A DNA stretch of 64,000 bases from CAZPMT01 sp964587655 (GTDB lineage Bacteria > Hydrogenedentota > Hydrogenedentia > Hydrogenedentales > SLHB01). The stretch spans positions 1 to 64,000 of the forward strand of contig CAZPMT010000010.1 of the NCBI GenBank assembly GCA_964587655.1, given 5' to 3'. A program made the position numbers and the translations under genes. This document shows, in pieces, positions 25,153-32,509 of the stretch (positions are counted from its first letter, which is position 1; each line of letters opens with the position of its first letter). The notes beneath the pieces are model-generated. The model searched no databases, had not been told where the DNA came from, and saw only the letters and a program-made list of their open reading frames with translations.

Positions 25153-26076
25153 ATGAGCGACGAGCCGTTTCGTTTCCCGCATGAAGCCATGGCCACCACT
25201 TTCCAGGCGATGATCGTTGCAGATTCGCGGAGCTACGCCGAGCAGGCCGCCATGGACGCATTCGCCGAAGTGGACATCATCGAGAAGGAGATCAGCAACT
25301 TCATCGAGACCAGCGACGTCTCACAGATCAACCACCTCCCCGCGGGACAGTGGGCCCGCATCGGGATCCACACCTGCGAATGCCTCAAAGCCGCCGCCCA
25401 AGTCAGCGCCGAGACCAACGGCGCGTTTGACGTAACCGTCGGGCCTCTAGTCGCCTGCTGGCGCAACCCCGACAAGTCCCCGCGCCAGCCCTCCGAAGAC
25501 GAACTGGCCAAGGCACGCGCCCTGGTCGGGATGAAACTGATCGAGTTGGACGCAGCGGAAAACCGCGTCCGCGTCAAGACTCACGGCGTCAGAATCGACC
25601 TCGGCGGCATCGGAAAAGGTTACGCCGTCGACCGCGCCATCGAGACCCTCAAAGAATGGGACATCGAATCAGCCCTGGTCAACGCAGGCGACAGCAGCAC
25701 CTTCGCACTAGGCAACCTCAAAGGCCAGCAGGGATGGCCAGTCGGCGTCGGAGGCATCCGCGACGAAGAAAAGCCCCCCTACATAATCGACCTCTGCAAC
25801 CAGTCCCTGAGCGGCAGCGGAACACACGTGAAAGGCGCGCACATCATCGATCCCCGGACCGGACGGCCCGTCGCCGGCAAAATCGCCGCCTGGGCCCTTC
25901 ATCCCAACGCAACCATAGCCGACGCCCTTTCCACCGCATTCATGGTAATGTCCTCAGCGGAAGTCGAACAATACTGCCATGCCCGCACCGACACCGGAGC
26001 TCTCCTAGTCCCCAAGAATGAAGGTCAGATCACTCGTCAGCGCTACGGAAACTGGAAAGGGCTGCATGACGCATGA
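25153..26076 (+). CDS. apbE: FAD:protein FMN transferase (ApbE family)
   Basis: 307 aa. Family motifs: MATTFQAMIV near the start, GAFDVTVGPLVACWR, RIDLGGIGKGYAVDRAIE, LVNAGDSSTFALG (usually NAGGD) and a C-terminal ADALSTAFMVMS. ApbE covalently attaches FMN to Thr residues of exported redox proteins. No signal peptide or lipobox is seen, unlike the typical periplasmic ApbE, so it may act inside the cell. CAGGAG precedes the ATG. It begins 15 bases after the glycosyltransferase. No RNF or NQR target is visible in the window. Confidence 0.85.
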   Translation: MSDEPFRFPHEAMATTFQAMIVADSRSYAEQAAMDAFAEVDIIEKEISNFIETSDVSQINHLPAGQWARIGIHTCECLKAAAQVSAETNGAFDVTVGPLVACWRNPDKSPRQPSEDELAKARALVGMKLIELDAAENRVRVKTHGVRIDLGGIGKGYAVDRAIETLKEWDIESALVNAGDSSTFALGNLKGQQGWPVGVGGIRDEEKPPYIIDLCNQSLSGSGTHVKGAHIIDPRTGRPVAGKIAAWALHPNATIADALSTAFMVMSSAEVEQYCHARTDTGALLVPKNEGQITRQRYGNWKGLHDA

Positions 26077-26613
26077 TCCCACCCTGCGCGCGTTCCCCCT
26101 CGAAAGGGGGAACCGCGCGAAATACAGATAGGCCTCCTCGCCGCTCCCACGCGAAACCCCAGCCCGCCTTGCGAACGTCAAGTAATCCGTCCAATCCGTC
26201 TGATCCGTCCGCGCGGCCACCCACCCTCACACACGACCCGCATCACGGTCCCATCCCCCCGTACACCGCGGATTCCTAAGACCTCAACGCCAAGAGCCCA
26301 AGAGACGCCAAGAGCCGCTGCCCTTCTTTGTGGCTTCGTGTCTTTGTGTGAGGAGAAATATGACTCACACGGAGCCACGGAGACCACGGATGAACGCGGA
26401 TAGCCACTTCGCATTCATGCAACCGCCAGGTACTTCGAGGATCCAATCCCAGTTGCCGCGTTGTTCTCCGCCATTCACCGGGTGGATAGCGGTCAGGGTT
26501 CTCATAACCGTTTTACATCCGTGGTTCAAGCCGAATTCAGGGGCAACCTTGCGGGGCGTATGGGAAATCTGCAATATGCATAATCCGGGGATCCGATAAC
26601 GGAGGGAACATTG
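26077..26613. other. Gene-free stretch with degenerate repeat words
   Basis: Over 500 bases without a supported gene. It contains a weak hairpin (CCCCCTCGAAAGGGGG, about 26095), a CTTTGTGGCTTCGTGTCTTTG (21 bases, 26320s) word and an inverse-type ACGGAGCCACGGAGACCACG word (26370s) followed by GATGAACGCGGATAG. These resemble the tract at 23216-23436. GGAGGG at 26601-26606 is the ribosome binding site of the next gene. Confidence 0.5.
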
Positions 26614-27120
26614 GTGGCTCTCGGCAACGCGGGGCTGTATCTGGATTTCGCTACGAAGGCGTTTCGTCAGCGTTTGGCCTATCGAACCGACGTCCTGATG
26701 GGTGTGGCGCGGTCGTTCTTGATTCTGTTCGTCCAGGTCACCGTGTGGCGCGCGTTATTGGCGGCGCGGCCCGCGGCCAACGGCATTACGATGCAGGACA
26801 TGGTCACGTACATCATTGTCGGGATGATGCTGAACAGTCTGTCGCGATCCCGCGTAGATCTCCGCATAGCGCAGCGTATGGAAGACGGATCGATCGCGTC
26901 CGATTTTGTCCGCCCGGTGAATTTCAAGTACTACATGATGAGCGAGGACATGGGCGAGAACGTTTTCTCGACTCTTTTCACGACGCTGCCGGCGTGCCTG
27001 TTGGGAATACTGCTTTGGGGCCTGCGCCTTCCTGAAAACCCGATAACATTCGCGCGACGACACCCTTGGACAGGCGTCACGGTTGGTGCCCCGCGGGAAT
27101 CTGCTGCTCTTCAGAGCTAA
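26614..27120 (+). pseudogene. C-terminally truncated ABC-2 type permease
   Basis: From GTG 26614 (GGAGGG seven bases upstream) residues 1-145 match ABC-2 family permeases of about 265 aa: YLDFATKAFRQRLAYRTDVL, a first span, MVTYIIVGMMLNSLSRSRVD, RMEDGSIASDFVRPVNFKYY and a further span LFTTLPACLLGILLWGLRLP. At about 27050 similarity stops; the last 22 codons read the antisense of the HD gene tail. Roughly half the membrane domain is missing, and no ABC ATPase or sister permease is nearby, so it is probably non-functional. Confidence 0.65.
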
Positions 27121-27712
27121 TCTCCAACTCGATATCGTAAACTCGCTCGAACAAGACAGCCTTCCGCTTGGCCGTATCGACATCAATACCGCTAGATGTG
27201 TTGTTATGCACATACAATATGGCCAATCTGTGTGTATGTTCTACCCGCAATAGCGTAGTAAGGCCCGAGTGCGACCGATCCAGCCCGTCTCCAACCCGAA
27301 GGATCGCAGCAAGCTTCATAACGGTTTCCTGGTCGTCCTTCCCGAGCGCTTTGTACCCCGAATGCGACGGTTTTGGGTCTCCCTTTCGGTGGTAACGGGC
27401 AATGCACGCAACCATGGCCAATTCGCGCGATGAGAATCCCTCCAAGCCCGAAGCGAGAATCAAATCCCGCGAACCCTTATGATGCTGCATCGGACGATTC
27501 GCATAGCCCGTGTCATGCATCAAGGCTGCCGCCTCCAGAAGGAACCTCTCGTGTTTGCCCAGTCCATGCAGGTCCTGAAACGCGTCGAACAACGCCAGAC
27601 TATTCCTGCACACATGAAGTGCGTGGTCCGGATCGGGATCGTGCGCGCGCATGAACGCCTTCGCCGCTTTAATCGAAGCGATCCGTTGCATAGAGGGCCG
27701 TTCCTTCATCAC
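27077..27712 (-). CDS. HD-domain phosphohydrolase (Ppx/GppA C-terminal type)
   Basis: 211 aa. Metal-dependent HD fold: HALHVCRNSLALFDAF, LLEAAALMHDTGY (the HD pair), MQHHKGSRDLIL and VACIARYHRKGDPKPSH, then LAAILRVGDGLDRSHSG. This set matches the HD part of exopolyphosphatase/guanosine pentaphosphatase proteins, found here without the ASKHA kinase-like half. Likely substrates are polyphosphate or nucleotides. A TATAAT lies 26 bases before the start. Its 3' end overlaps the truncated permease tail. Confidence 0.8.
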   Translation of the reverse strand: MMKERPSMQRIASIKAAKAFMRAHDPDPDHALHVCRNSLALFDAFQDLHGLGKHERFLLEAAALMHDTGYANRPMQHHKGSRDLILASGLEGFSSRELAMVACIARYHRKGDPKPSHSGYKALGKDDQETVMKLAAILRVGDGLDRSHSGLTTLLRVEHTHRLAILYVHNNTSSGIDVDTAKRKAVLFERVYDIELEISSEEQQIPAGHQP

Positions 27713-27737
27713 AAATCCTGCTCATACCGAAGCCTTG

Positions 27738-27743
27738 ATTATA
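27738..27743 (-). promoter_or_regulatory. -10 box for the HD gene
   Basis: Reading leftward, TATAAT occurs with TCGTTG 17 bases upstream (a weak -35). It predicts a short leader of about 20 bases before the ATG at 27712. Confidence 0.45.
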
Positions 27744-27822
27744 CTCGAATCGGCGTCGGTCAACGATTTGTATTGCATCGTATCGTATGCGATCCTGAAC
27801 GTCGCGTGAGGAGACGTAACGC

Positions 27823-27987
27823 ATGGACCTCAACGAAATGAGATCGTAGGGCGACCTTAACATCTCGCCCCTGCGCGCACAATGGGCGCGAGACAACATC
27901 GACGCGGAAACGCCGGCGTGGCTGGACGAGGACGCGAAATACTTTGCCCGGTTTAGCCACTCTCTTGTGGAAGGAAGGCGACCTTGA
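27823..27987 (+). pseudogene. Class III aminotransferase N-terminal remnant
   Basis: ATG 27823, after GGAG, reads MDLNEMRS, stop (TAG 27847), GDLNISPLRAQWARDN, then IDAETPAWLDEDAKYFARFS and LVEGRR before TGA at 27985. This matches the first 50-70 residues of a class III aminotransferase group in which I recall the pattern LNxIRSxGDLNISPxRxxWxxxN...WLxEDAxYFLHQ. It has a stop codon, an apparent internal deletion before VEGRR, and no catalytic domain. It overlaps the 3' end of the oppositely oriented dehydrogenase gene. Confidence 0.6.
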
Positions 27988-28930
27988 CCGCATCTTGATG
28001 TCTAAGCAAATCGACGGCGCGACCGTACTCTTCGAGCCGCATCACGTCCGTCACGAGGGCGCCAAGGTCGAGCCGCCCTTCCGCAAGACGATTGATCGCA
28101 TACTCTGCGGCCTCGCGCGTATGCGGCTGCGTGCCCGCGAGGGTTAATCCGGCCCAGAACTTCGGCGCAAACACGTAGGGCTCGCGCTGGACCGCAAACA
28201 AGACCACGAGGTGGTTTGTGAGTTCCATCGCCTGATGTACGACAGCCGCCGTTCCCACACAGTCGAACGCGCAATCGAATGCGTCGAGCTGGCCGCGCCT
28301 CGGGAGGTTCTCGAGGGCTTCCTCGGTGGGATCGATAGCGGCGTCGGCGCCAAGTTGATGCGCAAGCTCCCGCCGGGCCTTGAGCGGATCAAAGCCCACG
28401 ATGTACGACGCCCCCGCGGCCCACAACAACTGAACACAAACAAGACCGGCGGGACCGAGACCGAAGACGCCCACGCGGCGTCCGGCGATCATGTCGAGCT
28501 TCTCGGCAAACATGACGTGCGCGCTCACGCACATGGCGAGTTCGAGCGGCGCGCACGCTTCCGGCGGCAACATCAACGGCGCTGAGATGAGATCCTCGGC
28601 GGGCTTGACGACGTACTGGGCGTAACACCCTGGAAGATGATGTCCGGGATCGCGCCAGGCGCACACGCGCTCGCCAACGTGAAACTCGCGGACTTCCGAA
28701 CCGATCTCGGCCACGTCGCCGCACGCCTCATGCCCCGGCTGCCCCAACGTGTAGGGGTACTTGAGATCCATACCCGGAAACATCGGCTGGTCTCCCAGGA
28801 TATGCATGTCCCAATGCGGACATGTGGTCACGGCCAAGACCTTGAGCAGAACTTCACGCGGACCCGGCTTGGGCATCGGAACGTCCCGAATGACGAACTC
28901 GCCCGGCGCTGTAATCTGAAGTGCCTTCAT
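27953..28930 (-). CDS. Medium-chain (zinc-type) alcohol dehydrogenase family protein
   Basis: 325 aa from ATG 28930, which overlaps the stop of the upstream peptidase gene (ATGA). GroES-like domain: MKALQITAPGEFVIRDVPMP and LGQPGHEACGDVAEIGSEV (GHE motif). Rossmann domain: VGVFGLGPAGLVCVQL and GFDPLKARRELAHQLGADAAID. The structural zinc Cys cluster is missing and Cys replaces the first catalytic ligand only loosely (TTCPHWD), so zinc content is uncertain. Last gene of a four-gene leftward operon. Substrate unknown. Confidence 0.8.
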   Translation of the reverse strand: MKALQITAPGEFVIRDVPMPKPGPREVLLKVLAVTTCPHWDMHILGDQPMFPGMDLKYPYTLGQPGHEACGDVAEIGSEVREFHVGERVCAWRDPGHHLPGCYAQYVVKPAEDLISAPLMLPPEACAPLELAMCVSAHVMFAEKLDMIAGRRVGVFGLGPAGLVCVQLLWAAGASYIVGFDPLKARRELAHQLGADAAIDPTEEALENLPRRGQLDAFDCAFDCVGTAAVVHQAMELTNHLVVLFAVQREPYVFAPKFWAGLTLAGTQPHTREAAEYAINRLAEGRLDLGALVTDVMRLEEYGRAVDLLRHQDAVKVAFLPQESG

Positions 28931-30132
28931 CTTCCGCCTCCCCTCGCTTTGTTTGTCCGAGCGAAGAGGTCCCGCCGGGACCAATAGCGGCGCACGTATA
29001 GCGGACGCGTATCCGATACATGCCGCGCCTGCACAGCCCGGGTCCATTCTTCGAGCAGGCAGCTTGCTTCGTTCCATGCGGCTTGCGCATCGGGAGGCAC
29101 GGCGACCCACTGAGCCTCGAGCTTGTCGCGCTGATCAACGAAGAGCGGCATCAACTCCCGTGGACTGCGCATCACGGTTTGGTGCAGACGTTCGTGCCGC
29201 CACCAAAGGGACGCATCCGGACCTTTCGTTGGGAAGGGTCCCGTATCGATGGGCGTCCCGATGCGAAGGGGTTTGAAGACGCCCGTACACGGCGCCGCCG
29301 TGCCGGTCACCCAGTGTTGACAGGCTGTTGGGCGCAACTCGGAGATCCACGAAGCGGTGGTCTGCGATGCGGCCAGGAGTCCGCCTGCGTGCATGCACGG
29401 CGCGGACATTCCTCCATTCATCCATGCGTAACGCGGTTCAGAATTCCCGACGCCATGATCGCGGAGGAGACTGAAGAGATCCAGTACGCCATGCGCACGT
29501 TCCGCCAGACGCTGCGTGCATTCGCGTCTGGCGCGGCAGGCGCTGACTCGCGTATAGAGGCGATCGGAGAACTGCTCCGCGAACCCGGCGACCGTAAGCC
29601 CGTTCGAGATCGTGCGCACACCGCCGGCTTCCTCGATGGCCCATCGTTTCGCGGCGGTGTCGAGAACGAATGCGCGTTGCGGGTCGGCTATCATGAAACT
29701 GTTGTGGTAAGTGAATCTCCGGTTTTCGTAACCACAGCCTCCCCCTTGTCCGTGCTGTTCGAGGAGGCCCGTGATGATCTCGCACGCATGCCGCGCGTTG
29801 TCGGCGCGTTCGAGACCGAGTCGCACGAGATCCATGCCGGTCAACCCAACGCTTTGGTACGGTTGACGAGTAAATACGGCCTCGTTCCCTATCGCGACGC
29901 CGCACTCGTTCGCGCCCATCTCGGCGCCCCACATCCAGAAGGGGCGGCTGATCAGCACGGCGTGAGTCTCGCCGACCTGCGGAATCGCGATCCAGGTGCA
30001 GCGAAGTTGCGTCCCCGGTTCGTAGGTCTGTCGCGGACGCCACTCGATCCCCTGGGCCTCATTTGGGTCGCGGTCAGAGTTCTTGGCGAACAGGACGCCT
30101 TCGGGTCTGACGATAACTACCGTGTCACACAT
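28927..30132 (-). CDS. C69/secernin-type peptidase (Ntn hydrolase)
   Basis: 401 aa. The chain starts MCDTVVIVRPEGVLFAKNSD, in which Cys2 is the predicted N-terminal nucleophile after Met removal, followed by DRDPNEAQ. Other family features: MWGAEMGANECGVAIGNEAV, LTGMDLVRLGLERA, YHNSFMIADP and RTISNGLTV. Related enzymes are dipeptidases, and the eukaryotic secernins belong to the same family. No signal peptide. It is 37 bases downstream of a zinc alcohol dehydrogenase and coupled to a second dehydrogenase, an unusual pairing; the physiological substrate may not be a dipeptide. Confidence 0.85.
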   Translation of the reverse strand: MCDTVVIVRPEGVLFAKNSDRDPNEAQGIEWRPRQTYEPGTQLRCTWIAIPQVGETHAVLISRPFWMWGAEMGANECGVAIGNEAVFTRQPYQSVGLTGMDLVRLGLERADNARHACEIITGLLEQHGQGGGCGYENRRFTYHNSFMIADPQRAFVLDTAAKRWAIEEAGGVRTISNGLTVAGFAEQFSDRLYTRVSACRARRECTQRLAERAHGVLDLFSLLRDHGVGNSEPRYAWMNGGMSAPCMHAGGLLAASQTTASWISELRPTACQHWVTGTAAPCTGVFKPLRIGTPIDTGPFPTKGPDASLWWRHERLHQTVMRSPRELMPLFVDQRDKLEAQWVAVPPDAQAAWNEASCLLEEWTRAVQARHVSDTRPLYVRRYWSRRDLFARTNKARGGGR

Positions 30133-30169
30133 GAGTGCTCCGGTCCTTCAATCCGGGTTCCGCTTTGCC

Positions 30170-31195
30170 CTAGCGCTGTGGTTCGACGATCACCTTCAGG
30201 GAGTCTTTGCCGCCTGCCACGAGCTTGAAACCCAATCCCGTATCGGCAAGACTCAGGCGATGCGTGATCATGTCGCCAACAGGCAGCCTGCGGGCGCGAA
30301 GCAACTTGATGGCCACCTCGGCGTCGTAAGGACTGTTCGCATAGCTTGGCAGGACCGTGATGCCGTTCCTCCAAAAATCGTTGATCGGAATTGGAAGCTC
30401 GACGCCCGGATCGCTGGTCGCAAAGCACAGCACGCTCCCGCCGCGATCGACAGATTGCAGCGCCTGTTTGAAAGCCGGGAAAGCGCCGGTGCAGACAATC
30501 ACGAGGTCCGCGGCACGGTTGCCGTTCGCCACGCGCGCCAACGCCGGGACATCTTCTCGGGCATCGATGGCTACGTCCGCGCCGAACTCGAGCGCCTTTT
30601 TCAGACGGAATTCGCTGATGTCCGTCGCGATGATCCGGCCCGCGCCCATCGCGCGCGCCAGCATCAGATGCAACATGCCTGAAATGCCGCTGCCGATGAT
30701 GAGCACGGTCTGTCCCGCGCGGAAGTTCGCGACGCGCTGGCCCCGGATGACGCAAGCCAAGGGTTCGACAAACGCGCCTTCTTCAAACGAGACCTCGCCG
30801 GGCAGCACGAACGTACCACGGTCTACATTGATCCGAGGCGCGCGAATGTATTCCGCGAACCCACCCGGATCGAAATTGGTCGTGTGCAGCGTTTCGCACA
30901 CGGTGTGATTGCCATGAAGGCAGTACGAACAGGTGTTGCACGGGACGTGGTGCGAGACAAAGACACGCTGGCCCACCTTAAAGCGGTCGACCCCCTCCCC
31001 CACTTCGACGATCTCGCCCGTGATCTCGTGTCCGAGAACGCGCGGGGCCTTCTTGATGCGATACCACTCGAGCACGTCGCTGCCGCAGACGCCGCTCGCG
31101 ATCACTTTGACGAGGATCTCGCCCGGTCCGATTACGGGCACGGGCATCTGCTCCAACCGCACATCGTTGTTGTTGTAATACATCGCCACCCACAT
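30170..31195 (-). CDS. Zinc-dependent alcohol/sorbitol dehydrogenase family protein
   Basis: 341 aa. Catalytic zinc site SGVCGSDVLEW and LGHEITGEIVEVGEGVDRFK; four-Cys structural zinc loop PCNTCSYCLHGNHTVCE; cofactor fold VLIIGSGISGMLHLMLARAM with TDISEFR (Asp suggests NAD preference). This is the sorbitol/threonine dehydrogenase group. GGAGGG is nine bases before ATG 31195. It lies 33 bases after the small Cys protein, in the same leftward operon. Confidence 0.9.
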   Translation of the reverse strand: MWVAMYYNNNDVRLEQMPVPVIGPGEILVKVIASGVCGSDVLEWYRIKKAPRVLGHEITGEIVEVGEGVDRFKVGQRVFVSHHVPCNTCSYCLHGNHTVCETLHTTNFDPGGFAEYIRAPRINVDRGTFVLPGEVSFEEGAFVEPLACVIRGQRVANFRAGQTVLIIGSGISGMLHLMLARAMGAGRIIATDISEFRLKKALEFGADVAIDAREDVPALARVANGNRAADLVIVCTGAFPAFKQALQSVDRGGSVLCFATSDPGVELPIPINDFWRNGITVLPSYANSPYDAEVAIKLLRARRLPVGDMITHRLSLADTGLGFKLVAGGKDSLKVIVEPQR

Positions 31196-31228
31196 TTGCC
31201 GCTTCCCTCCTCACCTAGCCCGCGTCGC

Positions 31229-31441
31229 TCAGGCCTCCGGCCGCACCACGAGATAACCCTTCTCGATCAGCCAATGGTGAAACTCGTAGGTCGTGTGAAT
31301 GCAGTGATTGATGCAGACATCCCGGACCTCGTTGTATCCGCTCGAGTTGGCTTCCTGCCGATCCAGCAGCAACTGTATCGGGCACTCGATGTCTTTGCAG
31401 TATTCGCGGCGCTGATAATCAACGTAACCCGGAATCGACAT
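31229..31441 (-). CDS. Small four-cysteine hypothetical protein
   Basis: 70 aa from ATG 31441, preceded by AGGAGAGG. Four cysteines fall in two pairs, EYCKDIECP (C-x4-C) and DVCINHCIHT (C-x3-C), with nearby His residues (NHC, HTT, FHHW). That pattern suggests a metal or Fe-S site. The C-terminus ends LIEKGYLVVRPEA. Although short, it has a good ribosome binding site, a promoter-like element and a conserved-looking sequence, and it leads an operon of two dehydrogenases and a peptidase. I do not recognise the family. Confidence 0.65.
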   Translation of the reverse strand: MSIPGYVDYQRREYCKDIECPIQLLLDRQEANSSGYNEVRDVCINHCIHTTYEFHHWLIEKGYLVVRPEA

Positions 31442-31478
31442 TTGCTGTCCTCTCCTGTTTCTGCACCTGTTCTGTGCA

Positions 31479-31506
31479 AGATTAGCATATGCACGCGTGT
31501 CTACAA
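31479..31506 (-). promoter_or_regulatory. Promoter of the leftward dehydrogenase operon
   Basis: Reading leftward: TTGTAG (-35), 16-base spacer, TAATCT (-10) with TGC directly upstream (extended -10). It sits about 40 bases before the small Cys protein start. Confidence 0.45.
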
Positions 31507-31565
31507 AGCCCAAACGTAGGGCGGAGGATTTCCCAAACGTGCAACGACAACGGGCTTCAATCAGA

Positions 31566-31585
31566 CAAGGGGTTGCAACCCCTTG
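31566..31585. repeat. 20-bp perfect palindrome
   Basis: CAAGGGGTTGCAACCCCTTG is its own reverse complement. It lies between two divergent promoters and could be a small dispersed repeat or an operator for the MntA-HepT module. Confidence 0.5.
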
Positions 31586-31659
31586 CCCAATGCTCGAATA
31601 CCTCATCGAATTCGCGATCAAGAGTCTTTGGGCACTGCCACTCATGACACTTCGTGTGC

Positions 31660-31665
31660 TATACT
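31660..31665 (+). promoter_or_regulatory. Extended -10 element for mntA-hepT
   Basis: TGCTATACT (31657-31665) is a near-consensus extended -10, 34 bases before the mntA start. No strong -35 is seen. The word closely resembles the -10 regions at 42416 (+) and 31479 (-). Confidence 0.4.
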
Positions 31666-31699
31666 TGTTGCGTGTGGTAAACGCGGAGGCGCCCAAGCC

Positions 31700-31999
31700 G
31701 TGGAATTGCAGATAGAAGTGGACAAGGAGCGGGTTGCCGCTTTTTGCCGGAAGCATTATATCCGAAGACTCGCCTTTTACGGTTCGGTGCTTCGGAGTGA
31801 TTTCCGTGACGACAGCGACGTGGACGTTCTCGTAGAATTCGACTGCCAACATGTCCCTGGTCTGATGGCCCTTGCGGAGATGGAGGAGGAGTTGTCCGAG
31901 ATGCTCGGCAGAAAAGCCGATATGCGGACTCCGGAGGATCTCAGCCGCCATTTCCGGGACGAAGTCGTGCATACGGCGCTGGTCCAGTATGCTGCTTGA
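31700..31999 (+). CDS. mntA: MntA-type nucleotidyltransferase antitoxin
   Basis: 99 aa from GTG 31700, with GGAGG ten bases upstream; the longer open frame from 31583 runs through the promoter. Signature LAFYGSVLRSDFRDDSDVDV (GS-x9-D-x-D) with a third acidic residue in LVEF. C-terminal KADMRTPEDLSRHFRDEVV is typical of MntA partners of HepT. MntA polyadenylates a tyrosine of HepT in the studied system. Overlaps hepT by 11 bases. Confidence 0.87.
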   Translation: MELQIEVDKERVAAFCRKHYIRRLAFYGSVLRSDFRDDSDVDVLVEFDCQHVPGLMALAEMEEELSEMLGRKADMRTPEDLSRHFRDEVVHTALVQYAA

Positions 32000-32339
32000 T
32001 TCGGACAGGACACGGGTAATCCACATGTTGGAAGCGGCGCGCGAAGCGCTCGGATATGTGGAAGGGCGGACTCGGAGCGATCTCGATGGCAACCGTCCAC
32101 TGCAGCATTGCCTTATACGGTGTATCGAGATCATGGGCGAAGCAGCCAGTCGAATTACATCCGAATTCCGGCTCGCGCACCCTGAGATTCCGTGGCGGCT
32201 TCCGATTGCCATGCGCAATCGGCTTGTTCACGCGTATTTCGACATCAACCTGGACATCCTCTGGCAGACGGCTGATGCCGAACTTCCCGCCCTCGTAAAA
32301 ATCCTCGAGCCACTGCTCAAGGGCGGCAAGGAAACCTGA
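31989..32339 (+). CDS. hepT: HepT-like (DUF86) ribonuclease toxin
   Basis: 116 aa. The HEPN active site Rx4HxY is intact as RNRLVHAYF (about residues 78-86), so both the catalytic Arg/His and the Tyr that MntA modifies are present. Other family features: IHMLEAAREALGYVEG and LIRCIEIMGEAASRIT. Full family length. It is the only complete MntA-HepT module in the window, in contrast to the decayed ones near the left end. Confidence 0.88.
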   Translation: MLLDSDRTRVIHMLEAAREALGYVEGRTRSDLDGNRPLQHCLIRCIEIMGEAASRITSEFRLAHPEIPWRLPIAMRNRLVHAYFDINLDILWQTADAELPALVKILEPLLKGGKET

Positions 32340-32509
32340 GATCGGTTTCCCTCCCTCCTGCTAGGATCCCTTTGACAAGATCCGGCATTATTCGTTAACC
32401 TTGTTTCGTGCTGCGGAAAACGCAAGGGGCATATTGAGCCCCGATCCCCTGTCTATAGCACGGGATTGTATCCCTCTGCGCGAGCACAGTGGGAAAATGG
32501 GAGTCGAAC

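Noticed and set aside
29020..30228. 402-codon plus-strand open frame opposite the C69 peptidase
   Set aside because: Antisense to a clear Ntn-hydrolase gene (MCDT start); no recognisable domain on the plus strand.
31442..32218. Minus-strand extension of the small Cys protein to 329 codons
   Set aside because: The extra part is antisense to the MntA-HepT pair; the ATG at 31441 has its own ribosome binding site.
32341..32509. Cobalamin riboswitch before icmF
   Set aside because: The leader is short and I found neither a B12-box-like sequence nor the expected multi-stem layout.
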